From Actinacidiphila alni (GTDB taxonomy: Bacteria; Actinomycetota; Actinomycetes; Streptomycetales; Streptomycetaceae), in assembly GCF_900112845.1 (NCBI RefSeq), contig NZ_FONG01000030.1, forward strand, positions 1 through 64,000: a stretch of DNA of 64,000 bases, read 5' to 3'. Below are positions 8,080 to 17,401 of this stretch, in pieces. The translations under genes and the position numbers were made by a program. A model generated the notes under the pieces. That model was not told the origin of the DNA, did no database searches, and was given only the letters and a program-made list of their open reading frames with translations. Numbering within the stretch: the first letter of the stretch is position 1; the number at the start of each line of letters is the position of its first letter.

Positions 8080-9231
8080 ATGGTGGACGGGACGGCCGAT
8101 CTCCGGCTGCGAGCGGTCGTCGAGCTGGCACAGGCACTGGCGACGGAACAGACGCCGCTGGCGGCGGTACGGGCCGGGGCGCGGCGGGCGCGGCTCGCCA
8201 TGGACGCGTCCTTCGCGGCGATCTCCACATGGGAGCGCGAGACCGGACGGCTGCGGGTGCTCGTCAACGACGGGGAGCTGGCCCCCGGCGAGGAGCCGGA
8301 GCCGGACGACGAGTCGTACTCGGTGCACGACTTCCCGGAGATCGTGGAATTCCTGCACGGCGAGTGGGCGCGCGGCGGTGAGCCGCACGCCTGGGTCGAG
8401 ACCGCGGAGGGCACCGGGGCCTCGCCCGGCGGCAGCAGTTGGGGCCGCGCTGCGGCCCTGCGGCGGCGCGGCCGGGGGTCGTGCGTGGTCGCGCCGATCG
8501 TGCTGCACGGCAGGGCGTGGGGCGAGCTGTATGTCGCGCGGCGCGCCGGGGCCGCCGGGTTCGACCGGCGGGACGCGGACTTCGCGACGGTGCTCGCGGC
8601 CGTTGTCGCGGCCGGGATCGCCCAGACCGAGCGGCTCGCCGAGGTGCAGCGGCTGGCCTTCACCGATCCGCTGACCGGGCTCGGCAACCGGCGGGCGGTG
8701 GACGTACGACTGGACGAGGCGCTGGAGCGGCACCGGTCGGAGGGGGCGGTGGTCAGCCTGGTGGTCTGCGACCTCAACGGCCTGAAGAAGGTGAACGACC
8801 GGCTCGGGCACGCGGTCGGTGACCGGCTGCTGGAACGATTCGGCTCGCTGCTCTCCCTGTGCGGGGCCATGCTCCCGGGCAGCCTGGCCGCGCGGCTCGG
8901 CGGCGACGAGTTCTGCGTCGTCGCGGTCGGGCAGGAGGCGGACGACGTGGTCGCCGCCGCGGACGAGTTGTGCCGGCGGGCGGCGCTGCTCGACGTCGGC
9001 GAGGGCGTCGCCTGCGGTGTCGCGTCCACCGGCGATCCGATCGGGCCGGTCCGCTCGGCCCGCCGCCTGTTCCGGCTCGCCGACGCGGCCCAGTACCAGG
9101 CCAAGGCGCTGCGGGCGCCGCACCCCGTGGTGGCCGGCCGCGAGGGCCCGGAGGACCCCGTCCTCCGTCTCGCCGACACGCCCCCCGCCCAGGACTCCGA
9201 CCGCCGGCGCCTGCGCGGCCACCGCCGATAA
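8080..9231 (+). CDS. cdgE: GAF-GGDEF diguanylate cyclase
   Basis: A 383-residue soluble protein predicted to make cyclic di-GMP, which controls the growth-to-sporulation switch in Streptomyces. A GAF-like sensory domain covers about 15-185, a short signalling helix about 185-200, and the cyclase domain about 200-345 with intact LGGDEF. The preceding DLNGLKKVNDRLGHAVGD is a normal substrate/metal region. The RxxD inhibitory site normally just upstream of GGDEF is absent (LPGSLAAR there), so product inhibition is probably lost. There is no EAL domain. The symbol follows the GAF-GGDEF protein I recall at this locus in S. coelicolor. Confidence 0.88.
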   Translation: MVDGTADLRLRAVVELAQALATEQTPLAAVRAGARRARLAMDASFAAISTWERETGRLRVLVNDGELAPGEEPEPDDESYSVHDFPEIVEFLHGEWARGGEPHAWVETAEGTGASPGGSSWGRAAALRRRGRGSCVVAPIVLHGRAWGELYVARRAGAAGFDRRDADFATVLAAVVAAGIAQTERLAEVQRLAFTDPLTGLGNRRAVDVRLDEALERHRSEGAVVSLVVCDLNGLKKVNDRLGHAVGDRLLERFGSLLSLCGAMLPGSLAARLGGDEFCVVAVGQEADDVVAAADELCRRAALLDVGEGVACGVASTGDPIGPVRSARRLFRLADAAQYQAKALRAPHPVVAGREGPEDPVLRLADTPPAQDSDRRRLRGHRR

Positions 9232-9320
9232 CGCCCGCCCACCCGCTGCCGGGCCACTGTCCCCGAGGGGCCGGGGGTGGGGAGTGACAGCACGGCTTTC
9301 AGTGCTTAGGGTGCGTGAAT

Positions 9321-10874
9321 ATGAATATGCATAACGTGGTCCTCGGGGCGGACGGCGCACTCGCCGATGATGTGCTGGCCGTGGCGCGGGGCGGGGCGCG
9401 GGTGGAGTTGGCGCCGGAGGCGCTCGCGGGGATCGGCCGGGCGCGGGAGGTGATCGACGCGCTGGCGGCGAAGCCGGAGCCGGTGTACGGCGTGTCGACC
9501 GGCTTCGGCGCCCTGGCGGTGCGGCACATCAGTCCGGAGCTGCGGGCCCAGTTGCAGCGCAGCCTGGTCCGCTCGCACGCCGCGGGCATGGGCCCGGCCG
9601 TGGAGCGCGAGGTGGTCCGCGGCCTGATGTTCCTGCGGCTGAAGACGCTCGCGTCCGGCCGCACCGGCGTACGCCCGGTCGTCGCGCGGACGATGGCCGC
9701 GCTGCTGAACGCCGGCATCACCCCCGTCGTCCACGAATACGGCTCGCTCGGCTGCTCCGGCGACCTCGCCCCGCTGGCGCACTGCGCGCAGGTGCTGATG
9801 GGCGAGGGTGAGGCGGAGGGCCCGGACGGCACGGTCCGCCCGGCCGCCGAACTCCTCGCGGAGCACGGCATCGAGCCCGTCGTGCTGCGCGAGAAGGAGG
9901 GCCTGGCCCTCATCAACGGCACCGACGGCATGCTCGGCATGCTCGTGATGGCCTGCGCCGACCTCGCCCGCCTGTTCACCGCCGCCGACATCACGGCCGC
10001 GCTGACCCTGGAGGCGCTGCTCGGCACCGACAGGGTCCTCGCCCCCGAACTGCACGCGATCCGCCCGCACCCCGGGCAGGCCGCGAGCGCCGAGAACATG
10101 CGGCGGGTGCTGGAGGGTTCGGGCCTGACCGGCCATCACCAGGACGACGCGCCGCGCGTGCAGGACGCGTACTCCATCCGCTGCGCCCCGCAGGTCGCGG
10201 GCGCCGGCCGGGACACCCTCGCGCACGCCCGCCTGGTCGCCGACCGCGAACTGGCCGCCGCCGTCGACAATCCCGTCGTTCTGGAGGACGGCCGGGTCGA
10301 GTCCAACGGCAACTTCCACGGCGCGCCCGTCGCGTACGTCCTGGACTTCCTCGCGATCGCCGCCGCCGACCTCGGCTCGATCGCCGAGCGCCGCACCGAC
10401 CGGCTGCTGGACAAGAACCGTTCGCACGGGCTGCCGCCGTTCCTGGCCGACGACCCGGGCCTGGACTCCGGTCTGATGATCGCCCAGTACACGCAGGCCG
10501 CCCTGGTCAGCGAGCTGAAGCGGCTCGCGGTGCCCGCGTCGGTGGACTCGATCCCGTCCTCCGCGATGCAGGAGGACCATGTGTCGATGGGCTGGTCGGC
10601 GGCGCGCAAGCTGCGTACCGCGGTCGACAACCTCACGCGGATCATCGCCGTCGAGCTGTACGCGGCCACCCGCGCGCTGGAGATCAGGACCGCGGGCGGC
10701 GCCCTGCGCCCGGCGCCGGCCTCCGCCGCCGTGCTCGCGGCCGTCCGCGACGCGGGCGTGCCCGGCGCGGGCCCGGACCGCTTCCTGTCGCCGGACCTGG
10801 AGGCGGCCTACCGCTTCGTCCGCGACGGCGGACTGACCCGCGCCGCGGAGTCCGTCACCGGACCCCTGGCGTAA
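9321..10874 (+). CDS. hutH: Histidine ammonia-lyase
   Basis: A 517-residue lyase converting L-histidine to urocanate, the first step of histidine degradation. The autocatalytic MIO cofactor site is Cys145-Ser146-Gly147 in GSLGCSGDLAPL; Streptomyces enzymes use Cys where most bacteria have Ala. YGVSTGFGAL and the C-terminal SSAMQEDHVSMG are further family signatures. ATG 9321 (MNMHNVV) fits Streptomyces HutH N-termini; the GTG at 9315 is a possible alternative. No other hut gene is adjacent, as usual in this genus. Confidence 0.95.
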   Translation: MNMHNVVLGADGALADDVLAVARGGARVELAPEALAGIGRAREVIDALAAKPEPVYGVSTGFGALAVRHISPELRAQLQRSLVRSHAAGMGPAVEREVVRGLMFLRLKTLASGRTGVRPVVARTMAALLNAGITPVVHEYGSLGCSGDLAPLAHCAQVLMGEGEAEGPDGTVRPAAELLAEHGIEPVVLREKEGLALINGTDGMLGMLVMACADLARLFTAADITAALTLEALLGTDRVLAPELHAIRPHPGQAASAENMRRVLEGSGLTGHHQDDAPRVQDAYSIRCAPQVAGAGRDTLAHARLVADRELAAAVDNPVVLEDGRVESNGNFHGAPVAYVLDFLAIAAADLGSIAERRTDRLLDKNRSHGLPPFLADDPGLDSGLMIAQYTQAALVSELKRLAVPASVDSIPSSAMQEDHVSMGWSAARKLRTAVDNLTRIIAVELYAATRALEIRTAGGALRPAPASAAVLAAVRDAGVPGAGPDRFLSPDLEAAYRFVRDGGLTRAAESVTGPLA

Positions 10875-10889
10875 GCGCGGGCGCGGCCG

Positions 10890-11189
10890 TCAGAGACTCT
10901 GGCGGGCGCGGCGGCTCGCGTTGACGACCAGCCCCGCGCCCGCCACGAGGAAGGCCGCGCCGCCGATCACGTACGGCTTGGTGTCGATGCTGCCGGTGTC
11001 GGCGAGACCGACGTGCTCCCCGCCGTTGTCGGCGTGGGCGGCCGTACTGGTCACGGCGGCACTCGCGTGCGCGGCCGTCTTCGCCGAGGACACGGCGTCG
11101 TCGGGACTCGCGCTCGCGGACGGCACGAAGAACAGCGCGCCGAGCGCGGCGGCGGCCGCGGCGGCGACATAGGGACGGGGCGAGGTCAA
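10890..11189 (-). CDS. Small LAXTG-type sortase-anchored cell-wall protein
   Basis: A 99-residue secreted protein. An Ala-rich signal peptide ends near ASASPDD (about 28). A low-complexity Ala/Ser/Thr stretch follows, then LADTG (62-66), a hydrophobic helix (about 73-90) and a basic ASRRAR tail. LAXTG + helix + basic tail is the sorting signal used by class E sortases in Streptomyces for chaplins and other wall proteins. Start TTG 11189 follows GGGGGATC. The mature peptide would be only about 35 residues. No sortase gene is nearby. It ends 15 bases from hutH, convergent. Confidence 0.78.
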   Translation of the reverse strand: MTSPRPYVAAAAAAALGALFFVPSASASPDDAVSSAKTAAHASAAVTSTAAHADNGGEHVGLADTGSIDTKPYVIGGAAFLVAGAGLVVNASRRARQSL

Positions 11190-11290
11190 CGGATCCCCCA
11201 GCGGTTGCGGCGAATTGACCGTAGGGGCAGATGCTAGTGACTTGGTGTGGCTCGTGGGAAGCCGGTGCGAAGGCGCTTACGCTCCGTGGC

Positions 11291-11674
11291 ATGAGCACTA
11301 CTGAGATTCCCCGCGGCGACAGCGGCCCGCGGTACGTACGGCTCCAGGTGGAACTCGTCCTGGAGGTGTCGGGCCCCGACGAGCTGCGCGCCGCCGCCCT
11401 CGACCACATCGCCGCCGACGAGTACATGCCGCCGCAGGAGCGCCTGCACGCCAGGGACGCGGTGGGCAACGACGAGTCCGAGGCGCTGGCCTACCTCGTC
11501 GACCCCGCCGACCTGCTCTCCGCCGTCCCCGGCGTCGACCTCGTCCAGGCGTCCTGGTCCTGCGCGCACACCGAGTACGACCCGGACTCCGACGAGTGGG
11601 ACCTCGACGACGAGGACGCCGACGACGTGGACGCCGCGGACGGGGACGGAGCGGAGGGCGACGCTCCGTCATAA
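11291..11674 (+). CDS. Conserved hypothetical protein with acidic C-terminus
   Basis: A 127-residue cytosolic protein of unknown function. A compact N-terminal region (about 12-95: YVRLQVELVLEVSGPDELRAAALDHI...) looks folded and is followed by a very acidic Asp/Glu tail (about 97-127). ATG 11291 is used; the open frame back to 11231 lacks a ribosome site. It precedes the L,D-transpeptidase gene by 168 bases. I do not recognise a named family. Confidence 0.7.
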   Translation: MSTTEIPRGDSGPRYVRLQVELVLEVSGPDELRAAALDHIAADEYMPPQERLHARDAVGNDESEALAYLVDPADLLSAVPGVDLVQASWSCAHTEYDPDSDEWDLDDEDADDVDAADGDGAEGDAPS

Positions 11675-11842
11675 TCGACGGTCCCACCTGCGCAAACGTG
11701 CCGCCCCGGCGGCCGGCGGCCCGCGTGGGCTACCCCACAATTCCGGCACAGAGGGCACGACCACCCCTGTCCGCCTGTTTTCATGGCATACGGACGAAGC
11801 TCGCGATTCACCCGCGGGCGACCCCAGCCATTGGAGACGCGC

Positions 11843-13192
11843 GTGACCCCGCCCGACACCGGAAATGCCCCTGCCAAGCGTTCGCCGATCACCCGGCGCC
11901 GCACTCTCGCGGCCGTCGCGGTGCTGATGGGCGGCGCCGTCGCGCTCACCGCGTGCGGTGGCCACGACGACGGTGACAGCAAGGCGGCGGGCAGCGGGCC
12001 GAGCACGTCGGCGTCCTCGCCGAGCCAGTCCCCGTCCCCTTCGGCGTCCGCCTCCGCCTCGGCGCAGGCCAAGAAGGAGGACGCGGCGGCGGCCAAGCAG
12101 GCGTCCGACGCGAAGATCACCATCGCGCCGAAGGACGGCAGCACCGGCGCGAGCATCCACAACGACGCGAAGGTCACGGTCGCCGGCGGCACCCTGACCT
12201 CGGTCACGATGACCTCCAAGGCCACCGGCAACAAGATCCCGGGCACCATATCCGCCGACCGCACCAGCTGGCGGCCGGACGTCGCGCTCGCCCGCGGCAC
12301 CCAGTACACGATCTCCGCCGCGGCCACCGACGCCAAGGGCCGCGCCGCCGCGGCGAACGGCACCTTCGCGACGGTCTCCGCGTCCAGCAGCTTCATCGGC
12401 TACTTCACGCCCGAGGACGGCTCCACCGTCGGCGTGGGCATGCCGGTCTCGATCAACTTCGACAAGGCCATCACCGACCGCGCCGCCGTGGAGTCCGGGA
12501 TCACCGTGACCTCCAGCAGCGGCCAGCGCGTCGAGGGCCACTGGTTCAGCTCCACCCGGCTCGACTTCCGCCCCGAGCAGTACTGGCAGGCCGGCTCGCA
12601 CGTCTCCCTGAAGCTGCACCTGGACGGAGTCAAGGGCGCGGCCGGCGTCTACGGCGTGCAGGACAAGACGGTGAACTTCACCGTCGGCCGCTCCCAGGTC
12701 TCCACGGTGGACGCCAGGACCCACCAGATGACCGTCGTCCGCGACGGCAAGGTGATCAGGACCATCCCGATCTCCGCGGGCGCCCCGGACCACAGCACGT
12801 ACAACGGCCAGATGGTGATCTCCGAGAAGTACGAGAAGACGCGCATGAACGGCGCGACGGTCGGCTTCACCGAGGACGACGGCAAGGGCGAGTACGACAT
12901 CCCCGACGTGCCGCACGCCATGCGCCTGAGCAATTCCGGCACCTTCATCCACGGCAACTACTGGGGCAGCAAGTCGATCTTTGGCACCGCCAACACCAGC
13001 CACGGCTGCGTGGGCCTGAGCGACACCAAGGGCGGCAAGGACCCGGACACCCCGGCGGCCTGGTTCTACAACAACTCGATGGTCGGCGACGTGGTCGTGG
13101 TCAAGGACTCCGCCGACAAGACGATCCAGCCGGACAACGGCCTCAACGGCTGGAATCTGTCCTGGGCGGCCTGGACCGCGCCCCAGGCGTAA
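11843..13192 (+). CDS. Lipoprotein L,D-transpeptidase (YkuD domain)
   Basis: A 449-residue extracytoplasmic lipoprotein predicted to form 3-3 peptidoglycan cross-links. The signal sequence (RRR at 18-20, hydrophobic core 22-35) ends in lipobox LTAC with Cys38. A Ser/Ala-rich linker follows, then two Ig-like domains (about 90-310), then the YkuD domain with HGNYWGS and SHGCVGLSD; the nucleophile is Cys389. GTG 11843 lies 7 bases after GGAG; ATG 11783 in the same frame would give an unnatural extra N-terminus. This is the common actinobacterial Ldt architecture. The Arg usually after SHGCV is Gly, as in other Streptomyces paralogues I know. Confidence 0.92.
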   Translation: MTPPDTGNAPAKRSPITRRRTLAAVAVLMGGAVALTACGGHDDGDSKAAGSGPSTSASSPSQSPSPSASASASAQAKKEDAAAAKQASDAKITIAPKDGSTGASIHNDAKVTVAGGTLTSVTMTSKATGNKIPGTISADRTSWRPDVALARGTQYTISAAATDAKGRAAAANGTFATVSASSSFIGYFTPEDGSTVGVGMPVSINFDKAITDRAAVESGITVTSSSGQRVEGHWFSSTRLDFRPEQYWQAGSHVSLKLHLDGVKGAAGVYGVQDKTVNFTVGRSQVSTVDARTHQMTVVRDGKVIRTIPISAGAPDHSTYNGQMVISEKYEKTRMNGATVGFTEDDGKGEYDIPDVPHAMRLSNSGTFIHGNYWGSKSIFGTANTSHGCVGLSDTKGGKDPDTPAAWFYNNSMVGDVVVVKDSADKTIQPDNGLNGWNLSWAAWTAPQA

Positions 13193-13218
13193 ATCAGTCG
13201 TCAACCCGCCGCGCGCTG

Positions 13219-14403
13219 TTACGCCTCCTGCTGGAGGGCCCAGCTCACCGGGTCCTCCAGCACCGTGCGGACCGCGCTGTACGCGGCGCCGCGCAGCACC
13301 CCGTCCCGGCCCAGCCGCGAGGTCACCACGTCCTCGGGGCGCCACTGCCGGTCGGTGACCCGGTCGGCCAGTTCCCTGCGCACCCCCGGCAGCAGCCACG
13401 GCGCCAGTTCGGCGAGCGGCCCGCCGACCACCACGGCCTGCGGGTCCAGCAGATTGACCGCGCCGCTGAGCGCGATGCCGAGCGCCGCGCCCGCCTCCTC
13501 CAGCGCCTTGAGCGCCGCCGGGTCGCCGTCGGCCGCCGCCGCCCGCAGCGCCGGGCCGCCGCCCGTACCCACCCCGGCCGCGCGCAGCAGCGCCTCCTCG
13601 CCCGCGTAGGTCTCCAGGCAGCCGTGCGCGCCGCACGAGCACAGGGGCCCGTCCGGGTGCACGGGGACATGGCCCAGCTCGCCCGCGAAGCCGCGCGCGC
13701 CGCGGAAGAGCCGGCCCTCCACGACGAGGGCCGCGCCGATGCCGATCTCCGCCGAGACGTGCACGAAGTCGGCGAGCCTGTCGTGGCCGCCGAGCCACAG
13801 TTCGGCGAGCGCGCCGAGATTGGCCTCGTTCTCCACGACCGCGGCGCGGCCGAGGTGTTCGGCGACGTCCACGTCCTCCCAGCCGAGGTTCGGGGCGCGC
13901 AGCACGGTGCCGCGGTCCCGGCCGACCAGACCGGGCACGGCGACCGCGGTGCCCGCCGGGCGCAGCCCGCGCTCGGCCGCCTCCGCGACCACCCCGGCCG
14001 TCAGCCCGGCCAGTTCCGCGAGGACTTCGGCGGCGGGCCGGGAACGGTTGGCGGCCGGGACGGTGGCGTGACAGCGGACGGTGCCGCGCAGGTCCACCAC
14101 GCACGCGGCCAGGTGGTCGACGCCGACCTCGGCGCCGACGCCCGCCGGGCCGCGCTCGCTGAGTGCCAGCGCGGTTCCGGGGCGGCCGACCGTGCCTGGG
14201 CGCTGCGCGCCGCGCTCCTCCACCAGGCCGGCCGCCAGCAGCTCGTCCACCAGCGTCGAGACCGTCGCCCTGGTCAGCCCGACCTCGGCGGCGACCGCCG
14301 CCCGCGTGACGTGCTCGCCCGCGGCGAGGGCCTGCATCACCAGCGCCATGTTGCGGCGCCGCAGCCCCGCCTGCGCGCCCGTTCCCTTAGCCACGCTGCT
14401 CAC
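13219..14403 (-). CDS. ROK-family transcriptional repressor (XylR-like)
   Basis: A 394-residue repressor with an N-terminal winged helix (about 15-75; ATVSTLVDELLAAGLVEE) and a sugar-kinase-like ROK domain carrying the zinc motif CSCGAHGCLETYAG. It lies just beyond xylB on the same strand, so it probably controls the divergent xylB/xylA promoter, with xylose as inducer by analogy with other XylR proteins. Start is ambiguous: GTG 14403 or GTG 14394 (VAKGTGAQ), because 13-bp tandem repeats containing GTG cover the start region. Confidence 0.88.
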   Translation of the reverse strand: MSSVAKGTGAQAGLRRRNMALVMQALAAGEHVTRAAVAAEVGLTRATVSTLVDELLAAGLVEERGAQRPGTVGRPGTALALSERGPAGVGAEVGVDHLAACVVDLRGTVRCHATVPAANRSRPAAEVLAELAGLTAGVVAEAAERGLRPAGTAVAVPGLVGRDRGTVLRAPNLGWEDVDVAEHLGRAAVVENEANLGALAELWLGGHDRLADFVHVSAEIGIGAALVVEGRLFRGARGFAGELGHVPVHPDGPLCSCGAHGCLETYAGEEALLRAAGVGTGGGPALRAAAADGDPAALKALEEAGAALGIALSGAVNLLDPQAVVVGGPLAELAPWLLPGVRRELADRVTDRQWRPEDVVTSRLGRDGVLRGAAYSAVRTVLEDPVSWALQQEA

Positions 14404-14430
14404 CCACGCTGCTCACCCACGCCGTTCACT
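14392..14430. repeat. 13-bp tandem repeat over the ROK start codon
   Basis: CACGCTGCTCACC occurs at 14392-14404 and 14405-14417 with a diverged third copy at 14418-14430. On the minus strand each copy carries a GTG, so copy number shifts which start codon is available and in which frame. Confidence 0.7.
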
Positions 14431-14490
14431 CACGCCGTCCTCCGTCTCTTCGCGGCCCTCAGTATGGGCCGCGGCCCGCTCCGGAAACCT

Positions 14491-15951
14491 TCAGCTGCCG
14501 CCCGCGAGCGGCAGCGCGGCGGCCAGCCGGGTCAGGGTCTCCTCGTCGCGGGGGAGCGGGTCGTGCACCGGGCCCGCGGCCGTGCCCCAGCGGTGCGCGA
14601 TGGACGAGGCCGCCTCACCGGTGAGCAGCGCCGCGGCCTGGGCGGCGGCCCCCAGCGCGACCAGTTCCGCGGCCCGCGGCACCTGCACGGCCCGCCCGGA
14701 CAGCCGGCGTACGGTCTCCCGCCAGGCCGTGCCCCGCGCGCCGCCGCCGATCAGCAGCAGCGGCTCGTCCGAGGAAGAGGAAACGGCGCTCCCGGACGGT
14801 GCCCCGTCCACCGCGAGCACCTGGTCGAGCGCGGCCAGCAGCGCGTAGACGGCCCCGTCGTACGCGCCCTGGAGCACCTGGCCCGCGGACGTGTCGTGCC
14901 GCAGCCCGGTGAGCAGCCCGGAGGCGTACGGCAGGTTGGGCGTGCGCTCGCCGTCCAGGAAGGGCAGGAAGGCGACGGACCCGCCCGGGGCGACCGCCTC
15001 CCGGTCCAGGCTCAGCAGCGCGGCCACCTTGTCGACGGCCAGCGTGCAGTTGAGGGTGCAGGCCAGCGGCAGCCAGCCGCCGTCGGCGGCGGCGAAGCCA
15101 GCGACCGTGCCCGACGGGTCGGTGGGCCGCCGCCGGGAGACGGCGTAGACGGTGCCCGAGGTGCCGAGGCTGAGCACCGCCCGGCCGGGCGCCAGGCCGA
15201 GGCCGAGCGCGGCGGCGGCGTTGTCGCCGGTGCCGGAGGCGACGACGGCGCCGGCCCGCAGCGGCAGCCCGCCGCGTACGGCCGCGTCGCCGACCGTGCC
15301 GGCCCGCTCGCCCGGGCCCAGGACGGCCGGCAGCAGCGCCGGGTCGAGGCCGATCTCGCCGAGCAGCGCCTCGTCGTACGTCTCGCTGCCCGACGCCCAC
15401 CAGCCGGTGCCGGAGACGTCACCCCGGTCGGTGACGGCCGCGCCGCCGAGCCGCTCGGTGAGGAAGTCGTGCGGGAGCCGTACGGCACGGGCGGCGGCCG
15501 CGGCCGCCGGTTCGTGCTCGGTCAGCCAGGCCCACTTCGCCGCGGTGAAGCTCGCCGACGGCACCGAGCCGAAGCGCTCGGCCCACCAGTCGGCGCCGTG
15601 CCGCTCGACCAGGGCGGCGGCCTGCGGCGCGGACCGTATGTCGTTCCACAGCAGCGCGGGCCGCACCGGCCGGCCCGCCGCGTCCAGCACGACCAGACCG
15701 TGCTGCTGCCCGCCGACCGAGATCGCCTCGGCGCGGGCCGCGTACTCCCCGGTCTGCTTCAGCGCGTCCAGCAGCGCCTCCCACCACACCTCGGGGTCGG
15801 TCTCCCGGCCGCCGCCCGAGCTGACGGTGTGCGGCGCCTGCCCACTGGCCAGCACCGCGCCGCTGTCCACGTCCACGGCCAGCACTTTCGTGGACTGCGT
15901 GGAGCTGTCCACCCCGATGACGACCGGCCCCGCCCCAGCATGTGCACCCAT
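14491..15951 (-). CDS. xylB: Xylulokinase
   Basis: A 486-residue FGGY-family kinase that phosphorylates D-xylulose to xylulose 5-phosphate, second step of xylose use. The phosphate-1 motif GVDSSTQSTK is at 13-22, QQHGLV near 78, and LGTSGTVYAVS in the second ATPase half. ATG 15951 lies after GGAAATCAC; the frame is open to 16002. It is divergent from xylA, and the ROK repressor gene follows 88 bases downstream. Confidence 0.94.
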   Translation of the reverse strand: MGAHAGAGPVVIGVDSSTQSTKVLAVDVDSGAVLASGQAPHTVSSGGGRETDPEVWWEALLDALKQTGEYAARAEAISVGGQQHGLVVLDAAGRPVRPALLWNDIRSAPQAAALVERHGADWWAERFGSVPSASFTAAKWAWLTEHEPAAAAAARAVRLPHDFLTERLGGAAVTDRGDVSGTGWWASGSETYDEALLGEIGLDPALLPAVLGPGERAGTVGDAAVRGGLPLRAGAVVASGTGDNAAAALGLGLAPGRAVLSLGTSGTVYAVSRRRPTDPSGTVAGFAAADGGWLPLACTLNCTLAVDKVAALLSLDREAVAPGGSVAFLPFLDGERTPNLPYASGLLTGLRHDTSAGQVLQGAYDGAVYALLAALDQVLAVDGAPSGSAVSSSSDEPLLLIGGGARGTAWRETVRRLSGRAVQVPRAAELVALGAAAQAAALLTGEAASSIAHRWGTAAGPVHDPLPRDEETLTRLAAALPLAGGS

Positions 15952-16007
15952 GTGATTTCCGATCCCTTCCCGAGCGGCCACTTCCCAACGCAGGTGTCGC
16001 ATACTAA

Positions 16008-16029
16008 TTTGTTCAACAGTCTGACGAAT
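16008..16029. promoter_or_regulatory. Candidate ROK operator in the xylB/xylA promoter
   Basis: TTTGTTCA (16008-16015) and TGACGAAT (16022-16029) form an imperfect inverted repeat around 6 bases in an AT-richer patch directly before the xylA ribosome site (TAGGAGCC). The placement between divergent xyl genes suits an operator for the neighbouring ROK protein. Only 5 of 8 arm positions match, so this is tentative. Confidence 0.4.
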
Positions 16030-16043
16030 AGGAGCCAGCCGTA

Positions 16044-17282
16044 ATGACTTCCGAGACTTCCGAGACTTCGGCGTCGAACCTCACCCCCAGTCTCGACCCG
16101 GCCCGTATCACCCCGGCCCCCGAGCACAAATTCACCTTCGGCCTGTGGACCGTCGGCTGGCAGGGCCGTGACCCGTTCGGCGACGCCACCCGCGCCCCGC
16201 TGGACCCGGTCGAGTCCGTGCAGCGGCTCGCCGAGCTGGGCGCGTACGGCGTGACCTTCCACGACGACGACCTGATCCCGTTCGGCTCCACCGACGCCGA
16301 GCGCGACGCCCACGTCAAGCGCTTCCGGCAGGCCCTGGAGACCACCGGCCTGACCACGCCGATGCTCACCACCAACCTCTTCACGCACCCCGTCTTCAAG
16401 GACGGCGCCTTCACCGCCAACGACCGCGACGTGCGCCGCTTCGCGCTGCGCAAGACCATCCGCAACATCGACCTCGCCGCGGAACTCGGCGCCGAGACCT
16501 ATGTCGCCTGGGGCGGCCGGGAGGGCGCGGAGTCCGGCGCGGCCAAGGACGTCCGGGTCGCGCTGGACCGGATGAAGGAAGCCTTCGACCTGCTCGGCGA
16601 GTACGTCATCGAGCAGGGCTACGACCTGCGGTTCGCCGTGGAGCCCAAGCCGAACGAGCCGCGCGGCGACATCCTGCTGCCGACCGTCGGCCACGCGCTG
16701 GCCTTCATCAACTCCCTGGAGCGGCCCGACATCGTCGGCGTCAACCCCGAGGTCGGCCACGAGCAGATGGCCGGGCTCAACTTCCCGCACGGCATCGCCC
16801 AGGCGCTGTGGCACGGCAAGCTCTTCCACCTCGACCTCAACGGCCAGACCGGCATCAAGTACGACCAGGACCTGCGCTTCGGCGCCGGCGACCTGCGCTC
16901 GGCCTTCTGGCTGGTCGACCTGCTGGAGACGGCCGGCTACCAGGGCCCGCGGCACTTCGACTTCAAGCCGCCGCGCACCGAGGACTACGCGGGCGTGTGG
17001 GCGTCGGCCGCCGGCTGCATGCGCAACTACCTGATCCTCAAGGAGCGGGCCGCCGCCTTCCGCGCCGACCCCGAGGTCCAGGAGGCGCTGCGCGCCTCGC
17101 GCCTGGACGAGCTGGCGCTCACCACGCGCGGCGAGGGCGAGTCGCTCAGCGAGGGCCTGGCCGCGCTGCTCGCCGACCGCAGCGCCTACGAGGACTTCGA
17201 CGCGAACGCCGCGGGCGAGCGCGGCATGGCCTTCGAGCACCTCGACCAGCTCGCCATGGACCACCTGCTCGGCGCCCGGTAG
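16044..17282 (+). CDS. xylA: Xylose isomerase
   Basis: A 412-residue cytosolic enzyme interconverting D-xylose and D-xylulose (and glucose/fructose), with two divalent metals. Recognisable active-site segments are TFHDDDLIPFGS (catalytic His), WGGREG, EPKPNEPRGD (metal Glu), GHEQM, and HLDLNGQTGIKYDQDLRFG (metal Asp residues). It is about 24 residues longer at the N-terminus than classical Streptomyces enzymes, with a Ser/Thr-rich start (MTSETSETSASN). ATG 16044 follows GGAGCC by 8 bases. It is divergent from xylB. Confidence 0.97.
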   Translation: MTSETSETSASNLTPSLDPARITPAPEHKFTFGLWTVGWQGRDPFGDATRAPLDPVESVQRLAELGAYGVTFHDDDLIPFGSTDAERDAHVKRFRQALETTGLTTPMLTTNLFTHPVFKDGAFTANDRDVRRFALRKTIRNIDLAAELGAETYVAWGGREGAESGAAKDVRVALDRMKEAFDLLGEYVIEQGYDLRFAVEPKPNEPRGDILLPTVGHALAFINSLERPDIVGVNPEVGHEQMAGLNFPHGIAQALWHGKLFHLDLNGQTGIKYDQDLRFGAGDLRSAFWLVDLLETAGYQGPRHFDFKPPRTEDYAGVWASAAGCMRNYLILKERAAAFRADPEVQEALRASRLDELALTTRGEGESLSEGLAALLADRSAYEDFDANAAGERGMAFEHLDQLAMDHLLGAR

Positions 17283-17401
17283 TCCCCGACCGTGCCGCCG
17301 CCCGGCCCCCGGCATTGCGCCGATCGGGGCCCGGCGGCGGCGCCGTCGCGCCCGGGGTGCGAGGCTGGGGAGGTCCGCCCGACCGCGCACCAGGGAGAGC
17401 C

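Noticed and set aside
11669..14104. 811-codon leftward open frame
   Set aside because: It covers the L,D-transpeptidase and ROK genes in wrong frames and shows no domain, only GC-driven Arg/Gly/Ala composition.
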